This document shows, one piece after another, positions 24,149 to 33,713 of a stretch of 64,000 bases of DNA. The position numbers were made by a program, and so were the translations under genes. Below the pieces are notes generated by a model. That model was given only the letters and a program-made list of their open reading frames with translations. It had not been told where the DNA came from and did not search any database. Every line of letters begins with the position of its first letter. Positions within the stretch are counted from its first letter, which is position 1. Source of the stretch: Arthrobacter sp. MYb227 (GTDB taxonomy: Bacteria > Actinomycetota > Actinomycetes > Actinomycetales > Micrococcaceae); assembly GCF_002975435.1 (NCBI RefSeq), contig NZ_PCPT01000001.1:372001-436000 (forward strand), read 5' to 3'.

Positions 24149-25564
24149 GTGAGCACATTCAGTGGACTGAATACCGCGATGACGGGATTGAATGCGGCAC
24201 GTTTGGCAATGGAGACGGCCGGAAACAATCTCGCCAACATCGGAACGAGGGGATACACGCGTCAACGTGCTGACTTTGTTTCGGTAGGTTCAGTTACGCA
24301 AACTGGTCTATTGACGAGCAGAAATGGTGTTGGTCAGGGCGTAGGGTTCTCTGGAATTGCCCGCTTATCCGACTCCCATTTAGATGCCCGTGTACGTGGC
24401 ACCTTAGCCATAGCATCGCATTCAGATATTCGGGCCGATGGGCTATCGAATCTGGAAGACATCCTTCGCGAGCCTGGTGAGAATGGGCTTTCCGCCTTGC
24501 TCAATGATTTTTGGGCTGGCTGGGAAGACGTCGCAGGTGACCCGGGTAAAGCAGCCCCAGCAGCGGTTCTCATTGAACGAGCCAAGGCTGCGGCCAGCCG
24601 CATCAGTCTCTCGCATTCCGAAATGGCTGCGCAGTGGAATAGCCATCGGACGGGCCTCGAAACCATGGCCACAGACGTAAATAGCGCCGCAAATGCCATT
24701 GCCGAACTCAATGGGCAGATTCGTTCCGTTATCGCGTCCGGAGGGTCACCAAATGCACTCATTGACCAGCGTTCCCTACTTGCCGAGCAAGTCTCAGAAT
24801 TAACTGGCGCTACTGTTCGCGAGGCTCCTGACGGCACCATCGATGTGCTGATTAGTGGTAATGCGCTGGTCAGTGGAACTACGGCGCGCACCATCAAAGT
24901 CACAGGTTCGTTGTCCATGAATTCGTTGCCAGCACCCACCATTGAATGGACCCATAGCAATGCTGGAGCCATTGGTGCTCAAACTGGACGCATTGCGGGT
25001 GCGCTTTCGCTCTTGGCCCCTGCAGATGCGGCAGGAACCGGTGGTGTATTGGCTGAAAGCGCTAAGGCCTTGGACGCCATTGCCTTGGCTCTGGCCACCA
25101 CTGTCAACACTGCCCAAGCCAACGGCAAAACTGTTGACGGGGTTCAAGGCTCTGATTTCTTCTTTATCGATACAAATAATCCGGCTCTTTCGTTAAAAGT
25201 TTTGGCGATTGGAGCCAGTGATTTGGCGACCGGTTCGGCTACCGGTGGTCCGTTGGACGGCTCAAATGCTTCAGCGATCTCCCAATTGGGAAAGCTAAAA
25301 GACGGCGCCGACTCCAAATGGTCCGAGTTGGTCATTCGTATCGGTGTAGCAACCAAATTCGAAGCACAACAAGCAGTTTCGACAGCCGTCGCGGCTTCCA
25401 CTGCAGTGAATGCTCAGCTCTCGGTTTCTGCTGTATCACTCGATGAAGAGAACGTTGCTTTGCTAACCCATCAACATGCTTTCCAGGGGGCTGCACGAGT
25501 CATGACCGCTGTGGATGAGATGCTCGATACGCTGATCAATCGCACCGGTCTCGTTGGAAGATAG
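24149..25564 (+). CDS. flgK: Hook-filament junction protein FlgK
   Basis: FlgK is the first of two junction proteins between hook and filament. GTG at 24149 is 5 nt after AAGGAG and is taken as the start; an in-frame GTG at 24143 lies inside that Shine-Dalgarno. The 471-residue protein has the axial N-terminus (FSGLNTAMTGLNAARLAMET then NNLANIGTRGYTRQRADF) and the C-terminal helix (LTHQHAFQGAARVMTAVDEM). The length is at the short end for FlgK (about 500-550). Base composition is a little more AT-rich than the minus-strand operon. Confidence 0.95.
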   Translation: MSTFSGLNTAMTGLNAARLAMETAGNNLANIGTRGYTRQRADFVSVGSVTQTGLLTSRNGVGQGVGFSGIARLSDSHLDARVRGTLAIASHSDIRADGLSNLEDILREPGENGLSALLNDFWAGWEDVAGDPGKAAPAAVLIERAKAAASRISLSHSEMAAQWNSHRTGLETMATDVNSAANAIAELNGQIRSVIASGGSPNALIDQRSLLAEQVSELTGATVREAPDGTIDVLISGNALVSGTTARTIKVTGSLSMNSLPAPTIEWTHSNAGAIGAQTGRIAGALSLLAPADAAGTGGVLAESAKALDAIALALATTVNTAQANGKTVDGVQGSDFFFIDTNNPALSLKVLAIGASDLATGSATGGPLDGSNASAISQLGKLKDGADSKWSELVIRIGVATKFEAQQAVSTAVAASTAVNAQLSVSAVSLDEENVALLTHQHAFQGAARVMTAVDEMLDTLINRTGLVGR

Positions 25565-25578
25565 GCAGTCATAAACTC

Positions 25579-26454
25579 ATGAGAATTACTACCGCTTCAT
25601 TAAGCAACACCACTGATCGCAACCTTCAAGCCGCGATGAATCGATTGGCAACCGTACAGAACAAGGCCGGTACGCAGAAAGAAATCGGTCGTCCTAGCGA
25701 TGATCCAAGCGGGACTGCCAATGCGATGGCAGTTCGCGCCCAACAGCGGCAGACTGACCAATATACGCGAAACACCCAAGACGCAAATGGGTGGCTCTCA
25801 ACGGCGGATCGAGCCATGAGCACCGCCACAGATCTTATCCAGCAACTCCGCGATCTAACTGTTGCTGGGGCAAACGATGGTGCCTTGGCTCCCGAGGCAA
25901 AAGAAGCAATTGCCTTAGAACTTATTCAGGTTCGAGACTCATTGATGGTTGTAGCCAATACTCAATACAACGGTCGGCACATATTCGCGGGAAGTTCTAA
26001 TGGCGCGAACGCACTCGACAAAGATAACTACACCTTTTCTGTCGGTAGCAGCGTGGAACGTCGGGTCGGAGATAATTCCACCGTTCGCGTAGATGTCGAT
26101 GGCACCAAAGCGTTCGGCAACGGGACAACAAGCGTTTTTGCGTTAGTCACTGAAATCGTTGCAGAGCTCCGCTTGGGTACTAACATCGGCTCTCGGATAG
26201 CAAAGGTAGATGGTTTTTTGCAGCAGGTACTTGGTGTGCATTCAACGATAGGCGCAAGTCACGCGAGCGTCCTAGCGGCCGAGGAATCTTTACTGAACGA
26301 TGCTGTGGCTCTCGAAGGACGCCGAAGCATCATTGAAGACATAGATTTGGGGGCCGTTGTGCTCGATTTGAAGAAGCAAGAACTTGCTTATCAAGCGGCA
26401 TTGTCTGCTGCTGCTCGTACGTTACAGCCTTCTTTGATGGACTTTTTGCGATGA
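25579..26454 (+). CDS. flgL: Hook-filament junction protein FlgL
   Basis: FlgL is the second junction protein and resembles flagellin at its ends. The 291-residue protein has the N-terminal pattern RITTASLSNTTDRNLQAAMN and GRPSDDPSGTANAMAVR, and a C-terminal helix with LKKQELAYQAALSAAARTLQ ending in SLMDFLR. It starts 14 nt after flgK and overlaps fliW by 4 nt. Confidence 0.95.
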   Translation: MRITTASLSNTTDRNLQAAMNRLATVQNKAGTQKEIGRPSDDPSGTANAMAVRAQQRQTDQYTRNTQDANGWLSTADRAMSTATDLIQQLRDLTVAGANDGALAPEAKEAIALELIQVRDSLMVVANTQYNGRHIFAGSSNGANALDKDNYTFSVGSSVERRVGDNSTVRVDVDGTKAFGNGTTSVFALVTEIVAELRLGTNIGSRIAKVDGFLQQVLGVHSTIGASHASVLAAEESLLNDAVALEGRRSIIEDIDLGAVVLDLKKQELAYQAALSAAARTLQPSLMDFLR

Positions 26455-26825
26455 GCCGGGTCTTGGTTCCGCAAGCCCCATTGCTCGGTTTCCCCACGGC
26501 TGTCACATTGTCGCTGGACCCGGTTGAGGGTGCCGTTGGCCTATACTCTTTGAGCTCTGTTCAGGTTGCTGAATTGCGGCTTTTCGTGCTTGATGCAGCA
26601 ATCCATTTTCCCGATTATTGCCCAGTGTTTACACACAATCAGCTCCTACTTCTTGGAACCCCGGATGAATCAAATCAAAGCGTGTTTGTCATAGTCAATA
26701 CGGCTAATAATCAAACTACGGTGAATTTGCTTGCCCCGATCCTTGTGAACGCTGGCACTGGCTCCTGCGCACAAGTCATTTTGGACGGTCAAGACTGGCC
26801 CTTGCGACACATCCTGCCAGCCTAG
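26451..26825 (+). CDS. fliW: Flagellar assembly factor FliW
   Basis: FliW binds flagellin and, when free, blocks the translational repressor CsrA; it thus couples flagellin export to synthesis. The 124-residue protein has LLGFPTAVTLSLDPVEGAVGLYSL near the N-terminus and a VFVIVNTANNQTTVNLLAPILVN stretch matching the family pattern for FliW beta-strands (residues ~80-102). It is slightly shorter than the Bacillus protein. It ends the flgN operon by ATGA overlap with flgL. Its usual partner gene csrA, often next door, is absent from the window. Confidence 0.88.
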   Translation: MSRVLVPQAPLLGFPTAVTLSLDPVEGAVGLYSLSSVQVAELRLFVLDAAIHFPDYCPVFTHNQLLLLGTPDESNQSVFVIVNTANNQTTVNLLAPILVNAGTGSCAQVILDGQDWPLRHILPA

Positions 26826-26873
26826 GACGCTAGGACACTGTTCGAGTCAATCCGAGACGCTAGGCTTAAGCGT

Positions 26874-28127
26874 ATGCCCTCACATAGTTCCGATGCTTCC
26901 GGCTCCCAGCTTGCAATCTTGTTAACCACCGAAGGATGGCAACTACTTAATTCTGTTGACCCGTCGTCTGCGGGAACTAAAGATGCAGCATTTGCGCTCA
27001 ATCTCGAACTGCGTAAGGCCGGACATTCGGCCGAACTGGCTACGGCAGTAGTCCAACAAACCCAGCTGCGTTTCAAGGCACGCACAAAATTTGGGCCTTT
27101 CGCTGACAGCATGGTTTTTACCCAGGCTGGATTAGAACAGGCAACACGCCTAAATATTGCGGGCTTACATGCCCAACGCTTCACCCGTGCCGGGATCAAG
27201 AAGGTTGCTGATCTGGGTTGCGGAATCGGAGCAGATTCCTTGGCCCTTGCCAGTGCCGATATTGAGGTCACGGCAGTAGAGCTCGATGAAATCACCGCAG
27301 CTGCAACGACACTAAATCTCATGCCCTGGCCCAATGCTCGGGTAGTGAATACCGATGCCATGAGTTTTGACCTTGAGGGATTCGACGGGGTCTGGCTCGA
27401 TCCGGCACGCCGCACCACCGATACCTCGGGAACCTCACGGATTTTTGACCCCGAAGCCTTCAGCCCACCGCTGTCCTTCGTTGAAAAACTCGCCGATGAG
27501 GGCCTGGCCGTAGGCGTCAAGATGGGCCCGGGAGTCCCACATGAAGCTATTCCGAGCAATTGTGAAGTCCAATGGGTCTCTGTCAATGGGGATGTCATCG
27601 AGGCAGCCTTGTGGTTTGGCCCACTGGCCCGACCGAACATTCGTCGAGCCGCGCTTGTCACAAATGATCATGGCGCTCACGAAATCACTAGCTCGGTGGA
27701 CTTCGATCCAGATGCGGCACTACGTGGCGAGGTGCCCGTAGGGCCGGTTCCTGCCTATGTTTATGAACCCGATGGTGCGGTAATTCGCGCAGGTCTCATC
27801 GATGAACTGCTCAAGCGCACCGGCGGACACCTGTTGGACCCCCACATTGCCTATTTTGGTACTGAAGCACCAGTTCAAACCCCATTTGCCAAGGCTTTCA
27901 GGGTAGTAAATGTGCGTCCATACCACATCAAAAATCTGCGTGCTTGGGTCAAGGCGGAAAACATCGGAGTGCTTGATATCAAGAAACGCGGTATGGATGT
28001 GACTCCCGAAGAACTGCGGAAGGTATTGCTGGCTGGCATGGGCAAGGGGGCCAAAAATAAGGCAACCTTGATCCTTACACGCATTGGCGAGACACGCGTG
28101 GCCATCGAAGTTGAACCGCTGCCCTAA
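26874..28127 (+). CDS. Class I SAM-dependent methyltransferase with THUMP-like C-terminal domain
   Basis: A 417-residue cytoplasmic protein with a Rossmann methyltransferase core near residues 100-220: VADLGCGIGADSLALA (motif I), VTAVELDE (acidic motif II) and VWLDPARR (motif IV-like). The C-terminal part, with KTPFAKAFRV-like and IKNLRAWVKAENIGVLDIKKRG, matches the THUMP-domain-like methyltransferases common in actinobacteria, whose RNA or other substrate is unknown. It begins 48 nt after fliW and probably marks the end of the flagellar cluster. No Shine-Dalgarno was seen, so it may be leaderless. Confidence 0.85.
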   Translation: MPSHSSDASGSQLAILLTTEGWQLLNSVDPSSAGTKDAAFALNLELRKAGHSAELATAVVQQTQLRFKARTKFGPFADSMVFTQAGLEQATRLNIAGLHAQRFTRAGIKKVADLGCGIGADSLALASADIEVTAVELDEITAAATTLNLMPWPNARVVNTDAMSFDLEGFDGVWLDPARRTTDTSGTSRIFDPEAFSPPLSFVEKLADEGLAVGVKMGPGVPHEAIPSNCEVQWVSVNGDVIEAALWFGPLARPNIRRAALVTNDHGAHEITSSVDFDPDAALRGEVPVGPVPAYVYEPDGAVIRAGLIDELLKRTGGHLLDPHIAYFGTEAPVQTPFAKAFRVVNVRPYHIKNLRAWVKAENIGVLDIKKRGMDVTPEELRKVLLAGMGKGAKNKATLILTRIGETRVAIEVEPLP

Positions 28128-28263
28128 CCACGCACCTTGCCACCATGACTTGCGGCACGAGCTTGGATTAGTCCATCGATGTCATCAAGAGCCCTCACAG
28201 ACTCGATAGACTATTAGCTGCAAGAATTTTGGGGTGATTCACCGCAATTAACATGGAGGTACG

Positions 28264-29406
28264 ATGCACATTGAATTCGCATCATCACGCCAGTCAACAC
28301 TTGGTGTTGAATGGGAAATTGCGTTGGTGGATCGAAATACCGCAGATCTAAGTTCTGTGGCCGAAGACGTGCTGGCACAGCTACACGCAAAGCACGGTTC
28401 GTTAACTGAAGACGAGGAACACCCACACGTCAAGCAGGAACTGTTGCTCAACACCGTGGAAATTGTTACAGGAGTCTGTGACACAGTCGCCGAGGCCAAA
28501 GTCGAGCTTCATGAGAATCTCGTAGCGATCCGGGAAGTTACCGACCCCATGGGCGTCGACCTCTACTGTGCAGGCTCCCACCCCTTTGCCCCTCCGAAGC
28601 TACAGCCGGTCACCGATAAAGATCGCTACGCGAGGATGATTGATCGCACCCAATGGTGGGGTCAGCAGATGGTCATTTATGGCGTGCATGTCCATGTTGG
28701 CTTAGATTCCCGCGATAAGGCGCTGCCAATAGTCGATGGACTCATCAACTATCAGGCTCATTTTCAGGCGCTTTCCGCTTCCAGCCCTTTCTGGGGCGGC
28801 GAAGATACCGGCTACGCTTCGCATCGGGCTCTGATGTTTCAGCAACTACCTACAGCAGGAGTTCCATATCATTTCCCCACGTGGGAAGACTATGAAGCTT
28901 ACGTAGCAGACATGATGCATACGGGTGTTATCGACGATATCTCCGAGATCCGCTGGGATGTTCGCCCCGTGCCACGATTTGGCACGGTCGAGATGCGTAT
29001 TGCCGACGGTTTATCCTCACTCCAGGATATTGGTGCCATTGCAGCGCTCACCCAATGTCTAGTGGATGACATGTCGACCACTTTGGATCAGGGTGGGTCC
29101 ATCCCGGTCATGCCCCCGTGGTTCCGTGTCGAGAATAAGTGGCGAGCGGCTCGCTACGGTATGGATGCAATCATCATTCTCAACGCTGCGGGTGATGAAA
29201 TGCTTGTCACCGATCATTTGCGGATGGAACTTGAGCGGCTAGCACCCGTTGCCGAAAAGCTTGGTTGCGCCTTAGAACTCAAAGACGTAGAACGCATTAT
29301 CGACGGTGGTGCAGGTTACCAGTGGCAGCACAAGGTCGCTGCAGAGCACAGTGGCGATCTGCGCGAAGTCGTGAAAGACAATATTCGCCGGATGAACATT
29401 GCATAA
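28264..29406 (+). CDS. Glutamate-cysteine ligase family protein (YbdK-type carboxylate-amine ligase)
   Basis: A 380-residue enzyme of the GCS2 / YbdK family, which makes gamma-glutamyl bonds between glutamate and an amine such as cysteine using ATP. The protein shows LGVEWEIALVDR near the N-terminus, the HVHVGLDSRDKALPIVDGL region (residues ~142-160) and VEMRIADGLSSLQD. GGAGG lies 4 nt before the ATG. It stands alone between the methyltransferase and convergent tsaD. Actinobacteria generally use mycothiol rather than glutathione, so the true product is uncertain. Confidence 0.88.
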   Translation: MHIEFASSRQSTLGVEWEIALVDRNTADLSSVAEDVLAQLHAKHGSLTEDEEHPHVKQELLLNTVEIVTGVCDTVAEAKVELHENLVAIREVTDPMGVDLYCAGSHPFAPPKLQPVTDKDRYARMIDRTQWWGQQMVIYGVHVHVGLDSRDKALPIVDGLINYQAHFQALSASSPFWGGEDTGYASHRALMFQQLPTAGVPYHFPTWEDYEAYVADMMHTGVIDDISEIRWDVRPVPRFGTVEMRIADGLSSLQDIGAIAALTQCLVDDMSTTLDQGGSIPVMPPWFRVENKWRAARYGMDAIIILNAAGDEMLVTDHLRMELERLAPVAEKLGCALELKDVERIIDGGAGYQWQHKVAAEHSGDLREVVKDNIRRMNIA

Positions 29407-29420
29407 GAGGCCAAAATGAT

Positions 29421-29459
29421 GGCCGGGGTCCAGTTCATTTGCAGAACCGGACCCAGGCC
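29421..29459. terminator. Bidirectional hairpin between convergent genes
   Basis: Near-perfect inverted repeat of about 16 nt, left arm starting GGCCGGGGTCC and right arm ending GGACCCAGGCC, located between the ends of the GCS2-family gene (plus) and tsaD (minus). T-rich stretches follow on both strands. Confidence 0.65.
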
Positions 29460-29477
29460 TTCTTTGGTCCTCAGAGA

Positions 29478-30557
29478 TTACGCGGGTAACGAGATCAGAC
29501 TTACCGGCTGGCCAGAATCCGTCGAAAATTTCAGTCCCGTCGGTTGAACTCCGGCAGTAACCAACAGTGAACCCAACGCAGCAACCATCGCTCCATTATC
29601 GGTACACAAGCTGATCGGCGGAACCCTCAGGGTAATTCCCGCCGAGGCACAGCGAGCGGCAAGAAGCTCGCGTAAGCGAGAGTTCGCTGCAACCCCTCCC
29701 CCGAGCAATAGGTTGCTGAGGCCGTGCTCCTGGCAGGCACGCACGGCCTTAGAGGTTATGACATCGACAACTGCTTCCTGAAAGCTTGCCGCGATATCTG
29801 CCACCGGCACTTCTTCCCCACGCTTGAGGTATTGCTCGACACAGCGGGCAACCGCAGTCTTGAGTCCCGAGAATGAGAAGTCGTGTCGATGCTTTCCGGG
29901 TTCTTCTGCGGTACCGACAAACTTTGGCATCGTAAGCCCACGGGGAAATCTAATGGCCTTGGGATTGCCCTCTGTGGCGAGTTTGTCAATGGCAGGACCC
30001 CCTGGGTACCCGAGGCCCAAAAGCCGTGCGACCTTGTCGTAAGCTTCCCCCGCTGCGTCATCAATTGTTGCGCCAAGAAGTACTACATCGTCGGCTAGGG
30101 AATTCACTTGGAGGATCTCTGTATGCCCGCCGGATACCAGTAAGGCGCCAAGGTTTTCTGGTAGTTTCCCACCGTCAAGTATTCCCACACCCACATGGGC
30201 GACTAGATGATTAATCGCATAGAGGGGCTTTTCACTGGCTAGGGCCAAGGCCTTGGCAGCGGCCACGCCCACCATGAGTGCCCCCGAGAGTCCTGGACCA
30301 CTGGTAACAGCAATCGCATCAATCTCATCCAGGGTCACCCCGGCCTGCTCCAGAGCTGATTCCAATGTTGGAACGAACTCATTCAGGTGCGCTCGCGAAG
30401 CAATTTCGGGGATAACACCGCCAAACCGCACGTGCTCTTCCATTGAAGAAGCAACTGCGTTAACGAGCAACTCGGTTCCTCGCACGATGCCAATGCCTGT
30501 CTCGTCACATGAAGATTCAATGCCGAGGATCAGTGGCTTTGAAGTAGAGGTTGCCAT
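29478..30557 (-). CDS. tsaD: tRNA N6-adenosine threonylcarbamoyltransferase TsaD
   Basis: TsaD transfers threonylcarbamoyl to A37 of ANN-decoding tRNAs. The 359-residue protein has the ASKHA start [11 protein letters not shown], the metal-binding pair His117 and His121 in INHLVAHVG, and the nucleotide-binding [15 protein letters not shown]. An AGGAGACC Shine-Dalgarno precedes the ATG. It is last in the alr-tsaE-tsaB-rimI-tsaD run, separated from rimI by 67 nt. Confidence 0.97.
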   Translation of the reverse strand: MATSTSKPLILGIESSCDETGIGIVRGTELLVNAVASSMEEHVRFGGVIPEIASRAHLNEFVPTLESALEQAGVTLDEIDAIAVTSGPGLSGALMVGVAAAKALALASEKPLYAINHLVAHVGVGILDGGKLPENLGALLVSGGHTEILQVNSLADDVVLLGATIDDAAGEAYDKVARLLGLGYPGGPAIDKLATEGNPKAIRFPRGLTMPKFVGTAEEPGKHRHDFSFSGLKTAVARCVEQYLKRGEEVPVADIAASFQEAVVDVITSKAVRACQEHGLSNLLLGGGVAANSRLRELLAARCASAGITLRVPPISLCTDNGAMVAALGSLLVTAGVQPTGLKFSTDSGQPVSLISLPA

Positions 30558-30624
30558 GAAATTTAGGTCTCCTGAGCCGTGAATTCAAAAAGTTTCGGGT
30601 ACCTGCTGCAAATAGCAAGCTTCG

Positions 30625-31110
30625 CTAGATAGATGGGATCAGCACTTTTCGCATGATGACCGCATCTACACCGTCGCGGTAGTATCTCGGGCGGCGATGA
30701 ATTGCTTCAAAGCCAAAACGTTCGTAGAGGTTTTGAGCTCGCGGATTATCTGCGCGCACTTCGAGCAAAAGATCGGTAGCGCTTCGATCGGTCGCTTCGG
30801 CGATCATGGTTACTAATAGATGCGATCCGATTCCGCGTCCCTCATACTCTGGGATCACCGCAATGGTCTGCACATCGGCCAAGGGTAATACACTCATCAG
30901 ACCGCAATAGGCAACAATTCGCGGGCCATCTTCAACCACCCAATAGTTGCGGGTGTCGCTGAGCGTCAATTCACCGGCAAACATTTCGTACGGCCAGGCG
31001 TCAGCAGGGAACAGCTCTGTTTCAAGTGCCCACACCTCGGGAAGATCGGCAATTGTCATACACCTAGTTTTCAAGCCATCAAGAGGATTAGCACCCGTTG
31101 CCTGATTCAC
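30625..31110 (-). CDS. rimI: Ribosomal protein S18 alanine N-acetyltransferase RimI-like GNAT
   Basis: A 161-residue GNAT acetyltransferase with the acetyl-CoA loop VIPEYEGRGIGSHLL and a C-terminal RAQNLYERFGFEAIHRRPRYY, the pattern of RimI. RimI acetylates the N-terminus of ribosomal protein S18 in E. coli; in actinobacteria the target is broader or unknown. It overlaps tsaB by 4 nt, the standard tsaB-rimI-tsaD order. Confidence 0.93.
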   Translation of the reverse strand: MNQATGANPLDGLKTRCMTIADLPEVWALETELFPADAWPYEMFAGELTLSDTRNYWVVEDGPRIVAYCGLMSVLPLADVQTIAVIPEYEGRGIGSHLLVTMIAEATDRSATDLLLEVRADNPRAQNLYERFGFEAIHRRPRYYRDGVDAVIMRKVLIPSI

Positions 31111-31787
31111 AGCAATTTTCCCTTCATAACCGCAGGAACCTTGGCATCCGATTCACGAAGGTAAAGCGGTTCGGAAGAGAGCATCTCTTCACCCGCGGCC
31201 AGCCGCTGTGCAGCCCGTGTTCCCAAGGCAACGGCGCTGGGGTTCGTCTGACGAAATTCTTCGCTCACTTTGGCACCGGTTGCTTCTAGACGTTCGGAGT
31301 ACAGTCCGGCGCCGGAACCATACACTGGCAGCGCCGGTAGCTCTTCAACAACCGTGACATTTGGCCCGTCCAGCAATGCACCAGTTACGTCATAACGAGC
31401 CCAGTAGACTTCCTTGCGTCGAGCATCAATAGCAACAATGAAGTCGGATTCAACACCACTGCGAACCGCGTCAAAACAAATAGCGTCGAGACTCATCACT
31501 CCGTGTAATGGAACGCCCCACACGAAACTGAGCGTACGTGCTGTAGCAAGTCCCACGCGCAGGCCCGTAAAAGGTCCGGGTCCTACGCCAACGGCAATTC
31601 CTGCAAGATTCTTGCCATCAAGGGTGGCTTCATTGAGCAACATCTGAATCGCCGGTGCTAGGGCTTCGGCGTGATCATTGTTCTCGACCGAGGTAAACGA
31701 ACCAATGATCCGAACATTATGTGGATCGCTAATTTCCAGCAGGGCCGCCGAAGCATTTGCCGAGGTATCAATCGCCAGTAAATGCAC
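31107..31787 (-). CDS. tsaB: tRNA threonylcarbamoyladenosine protein TsaB
   Basis: TsaB is the inactive ASKHA partner of TsaD in t6A synthesis. The 226-residue protein begins HLLAIDTSANASAALLEI and carries GVGPGPFTGLRVGLATART, the family signature near residues 67-85. The start is a GTG. It lies 3 nt after tsaE and overlaps rimI. Confidence 0.95.
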   Translation of the reverse strand: MHLLAIDTSANASAALLEISDPHNVRIIGSFTSVENNDHAEALAPAIQMLLNEATLDGKNLAGIAVGVGPGPFTGLRVGLATARTLSFVWGVPLHGVMSLDAICFDAVRSGVESDFIVAIDARRKEVYWARYDVTGALLDGPNVTVVEELPALPVYGSGAGLYSERLEATGAKVSEEFRQTNPSAVALGTRAAQRLAAGEEMLSSEPLYLRESDAKVPAVMKGKLL

Positions 31788-31790
31788 TGT

Positions 31791-32363
31791 CTATTTCCTT
31801 GTGCTTTCGAATTCGTTCAGTAACGAGATTAGCTGTTCATCCTTGGCCCAGCGTGGGCCAAATGCCTCGAGCTTGATCGTGCGAGGCTCTTCGTCTTCAC
31901 CTTCATGAAAGTCAAAGACGAGTTCGTGGTCCAGATCAACCGATCCCGCACGCAACAACGTGACTTCTAACCGTGAATCGTTAAGTTGTTCGACCTTACC
32001 GTTGCCCCACTCCACCACCGTCACCGAAGTACTCATGGTGGCTTCCAAGTCCAAATCATCTACCTCTGCGGCACTAGTGAGCCGGTATGCGTCAACGTGC
32101 ACAAGGTTTGGTCCGCTGGCTAGGGTTGGGTGAATCCTTGAGAGTACAAAAGTTGGGGAAATGATGCCTTCCCGCACACCTATGCCCGCTCCAAGGCCTT
32201 GGGTAAAGGTGGTTTTTCCAGCACCTAGTTCCCCGCTAAGGATCAACAGATCGCCACGTTCCAGCAGTTTTCCGAGTCGCTGCGCAAAGCCTTGGGTTTC
32301 ATCAACGTTTGTCACAGAGATATGGGTTTCGAACATGGCCTCGGCCATTGAAGCATCACTCAC
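31791..32363 (-). CDS. tsaE: tRNA threonylcarbamoyladenosine ATPase TsaE
   Basis: TsaE is the small P-loop ATPase of the TsaBDE complex. The Walker A motif is GELGAGKTTFTQGLG, followed by ISPTFVLSRIH and VHVDAYRL; the C-terminal third (~40 residues) is an acidic extension beyond the compact family. GTG at 32363 (190 residues) is preferred because GGGGTGA lies upstream and it overlaps the alr stop; a TTG at 32387 and an ATG at 32348 are alternatives. Confidence 0.93.
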   Translation of the reverse strand: MSDASMAEAMFETHISVTNVDETQGFAQRLGKLLERGDLLILSGELGAGKTTFTQGLGAGIGVREGIISPTFVLSRIHPTLASGPNLVHVDAYRLTSAAEVDDLDLEATMSTSVTVVEWGNGKVEQLNDSRLEVTLLRAGSVDLDHELVFDFHEGEDEEPRTIKLEAFGPRWAKDEQLISLLNEFESTRK

Positions 32364-33558
32364 CGGATTCACCCCAGGTGCCTTCAACTAAGAAACGAGG
32401 AACACGTGGAGAAATACGGGTGACTACCTCGTAGTTAATAGTTCCTGCGGCGTCTGCCCATTCGGTGACCTGAGGGCCTCCTTCGCCAAAAAGAATCACT
32501 TCTGCACCCAAGAACTCATCAACATCGATATCGGGGCCAAGATCAACAACGAATTGATCCATGGCGATGGTCCCACGTACCAGATATGTCTTGCCGTTAA
32601 TGCTTACCGGAGCATTGTTTGCTACCCGTGGGATGCCATCGGCGTAACCCATGGGAACTAGGCCAAGGTACGTATCTTCTGTGGTGGTGTAACGGAGACC
32701 GTAGCCAACGCGTTGTCCCGCGGGAACTCGTTTTACGTTTGCCATGCGACTGACCAAACTCATTGCCGGGCGCAAGCCAAAGCTTTCAGGGCTTTCGCCA
32801 TTGAAGGGGCTCAGGCCATAAAGGCCAAGGCCTAGTCGCACCATGTCAAAGTGTGCATCGGGGCGGGTGAGGATTGCCGGCGTATTGGCGATATGGCGGA
32901 CCTCAAGATCAAAACCTGCATCTTCGGCAAGTGCCACGGCTTCACCGAATGCTACAAGCTGTTCATCTGTTTCCGGGCGCTCCGGCTCATCGGCCACCGC
33001 TAGGTGGGAGAAGACGCCGACAACGCGAAGTAGGCCTTCCTCCTGGTAACTTGCCGCGCGTCCCAAAAGTGCATCCCATTGAGCCGGAGTGCTTCCATTA
33101 CGGCCCAGCCCGGTGTCAATTTTCAGGTGGATGCGTGCCGGCAGTGCCGCTGCTTCGGCGGCACGTGCAACATAGTCCAGTTCCCAGCCTGAGACGGCTA
33201 GGTCAATGTTTGCGGCGATTGCCTCTTCAAAGGGTGTACCTTCGGTGTGCAGCCAGGCAAGTAGTGGTGCGGTGAGACCCGCCTCGCGAAGCTTCATTGC
33301 TTCGGTCACATGCGCACAGCCAAGCCATGTTGCACCCGCTTGTAGTGCTGCGCGGCCCACTGCTACGGCGCCATGGCCGTAGCCGTCGGCTTTGACTACC
33401 GCCATGATTTTGGCGGGGGCAACGAGCTCGGCAACTCGCTTAACATTCTCGCGCACGTTCGCCAAGTCGACGATTGCTCGGCGTTCCCAGCGTGGCGTCG
33501 TTGCCAGCGTCTGCTCTGATGTCGGGTTCTCGGGCTTTTGAATTGATTGTGCACTCAC
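32356..33558 (-). CDS. alr: Alanine racemase
   Basis: Alr is a pyridoxal-phosphate enzyme that makes D-alanine for peptidoglycan. The PLP lysine lies in AVVKADGYGHGAVAVG near the N-terminus, and the catalytic tyrosine region RVGYGLRYTTTEDTYLGLVPMGYADG in the C-terminal barrel domain (diagnostic part only). GTG at 33558 (400 residues) is preferred by a weak GGGATGA; an in-frame GTG at 33597 has no Shine-Dalgarno. It is first of the alr-tsaE-tsaB-rimI-tsaD operon. Confidence 0.95.
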   Translation of the reverse strand: MSAQSIQKPENPTSEQTLATTPRWERRAIVDLANVRENVKRVAELVAPAKIMAVVKADGYGHGAVAVGRAALQAGATWLGCAHVTEAMKLREAGLTAPLLAWLHTEGTPFEEAIAANIDLAVSGWELDYVARAAEAAALPARIHLKIDTGLGRNGSTPAQWDALLGRAASYQEEGLLRVVGVFSHLAVADEPERPETDEQLVAFGEAVALAEDAGFDLEVRHIANTPAILTRPDAHFDMVRLGLGLYGLSPFNGESPESFGLRPAMSLVSRMANVKRVPAGQRVGYGLRYTTTEDTYLGLVPMGYADGIPRVANNAPVSINGKTYLVRGTIAMDQFVVDLGPDIDVDEFLGAEVILFGEGGPQVTEWADAAGTINYEVVTRISPRVPRFLVEGTWGESGE

Positions 33559-33640
33559 ATACCAATCATCCCATCTTCCGCACTTTGCTGCCGCCACTGG
33601 GTAACTCGGTGTCGAGAAATACCTTGGAGGTTTAAACAGA

Positions 33641-33686
33641 AATGTCTCGTTTCGCCGATTCCTAGGGTTCGGCGAAACGAGACATT
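33641..33686 (-). terminator. Terminator after mscL
   Basis: Perfect 18-nt stem, arms 33641-33658 and 33669-33686, 10-nt loop. On the minus strand it is followed by TTTCTGTTTAAA-like sequence. It lies 28 nt beyond the mscL stop and just upstream of alr. Confidence 0.82.
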
Positions 33687-33713
33687 CTCGTGGTTCGTTG
33701 ATGACCTATTTCT

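Noticed and set aside
26822-26873. Short direct repeat GACGCTAGG between fliW and the methyltransferase gene
   Set aside because: Only nine bases, two copies close together; consistent with chance, and no element is bounded by it.
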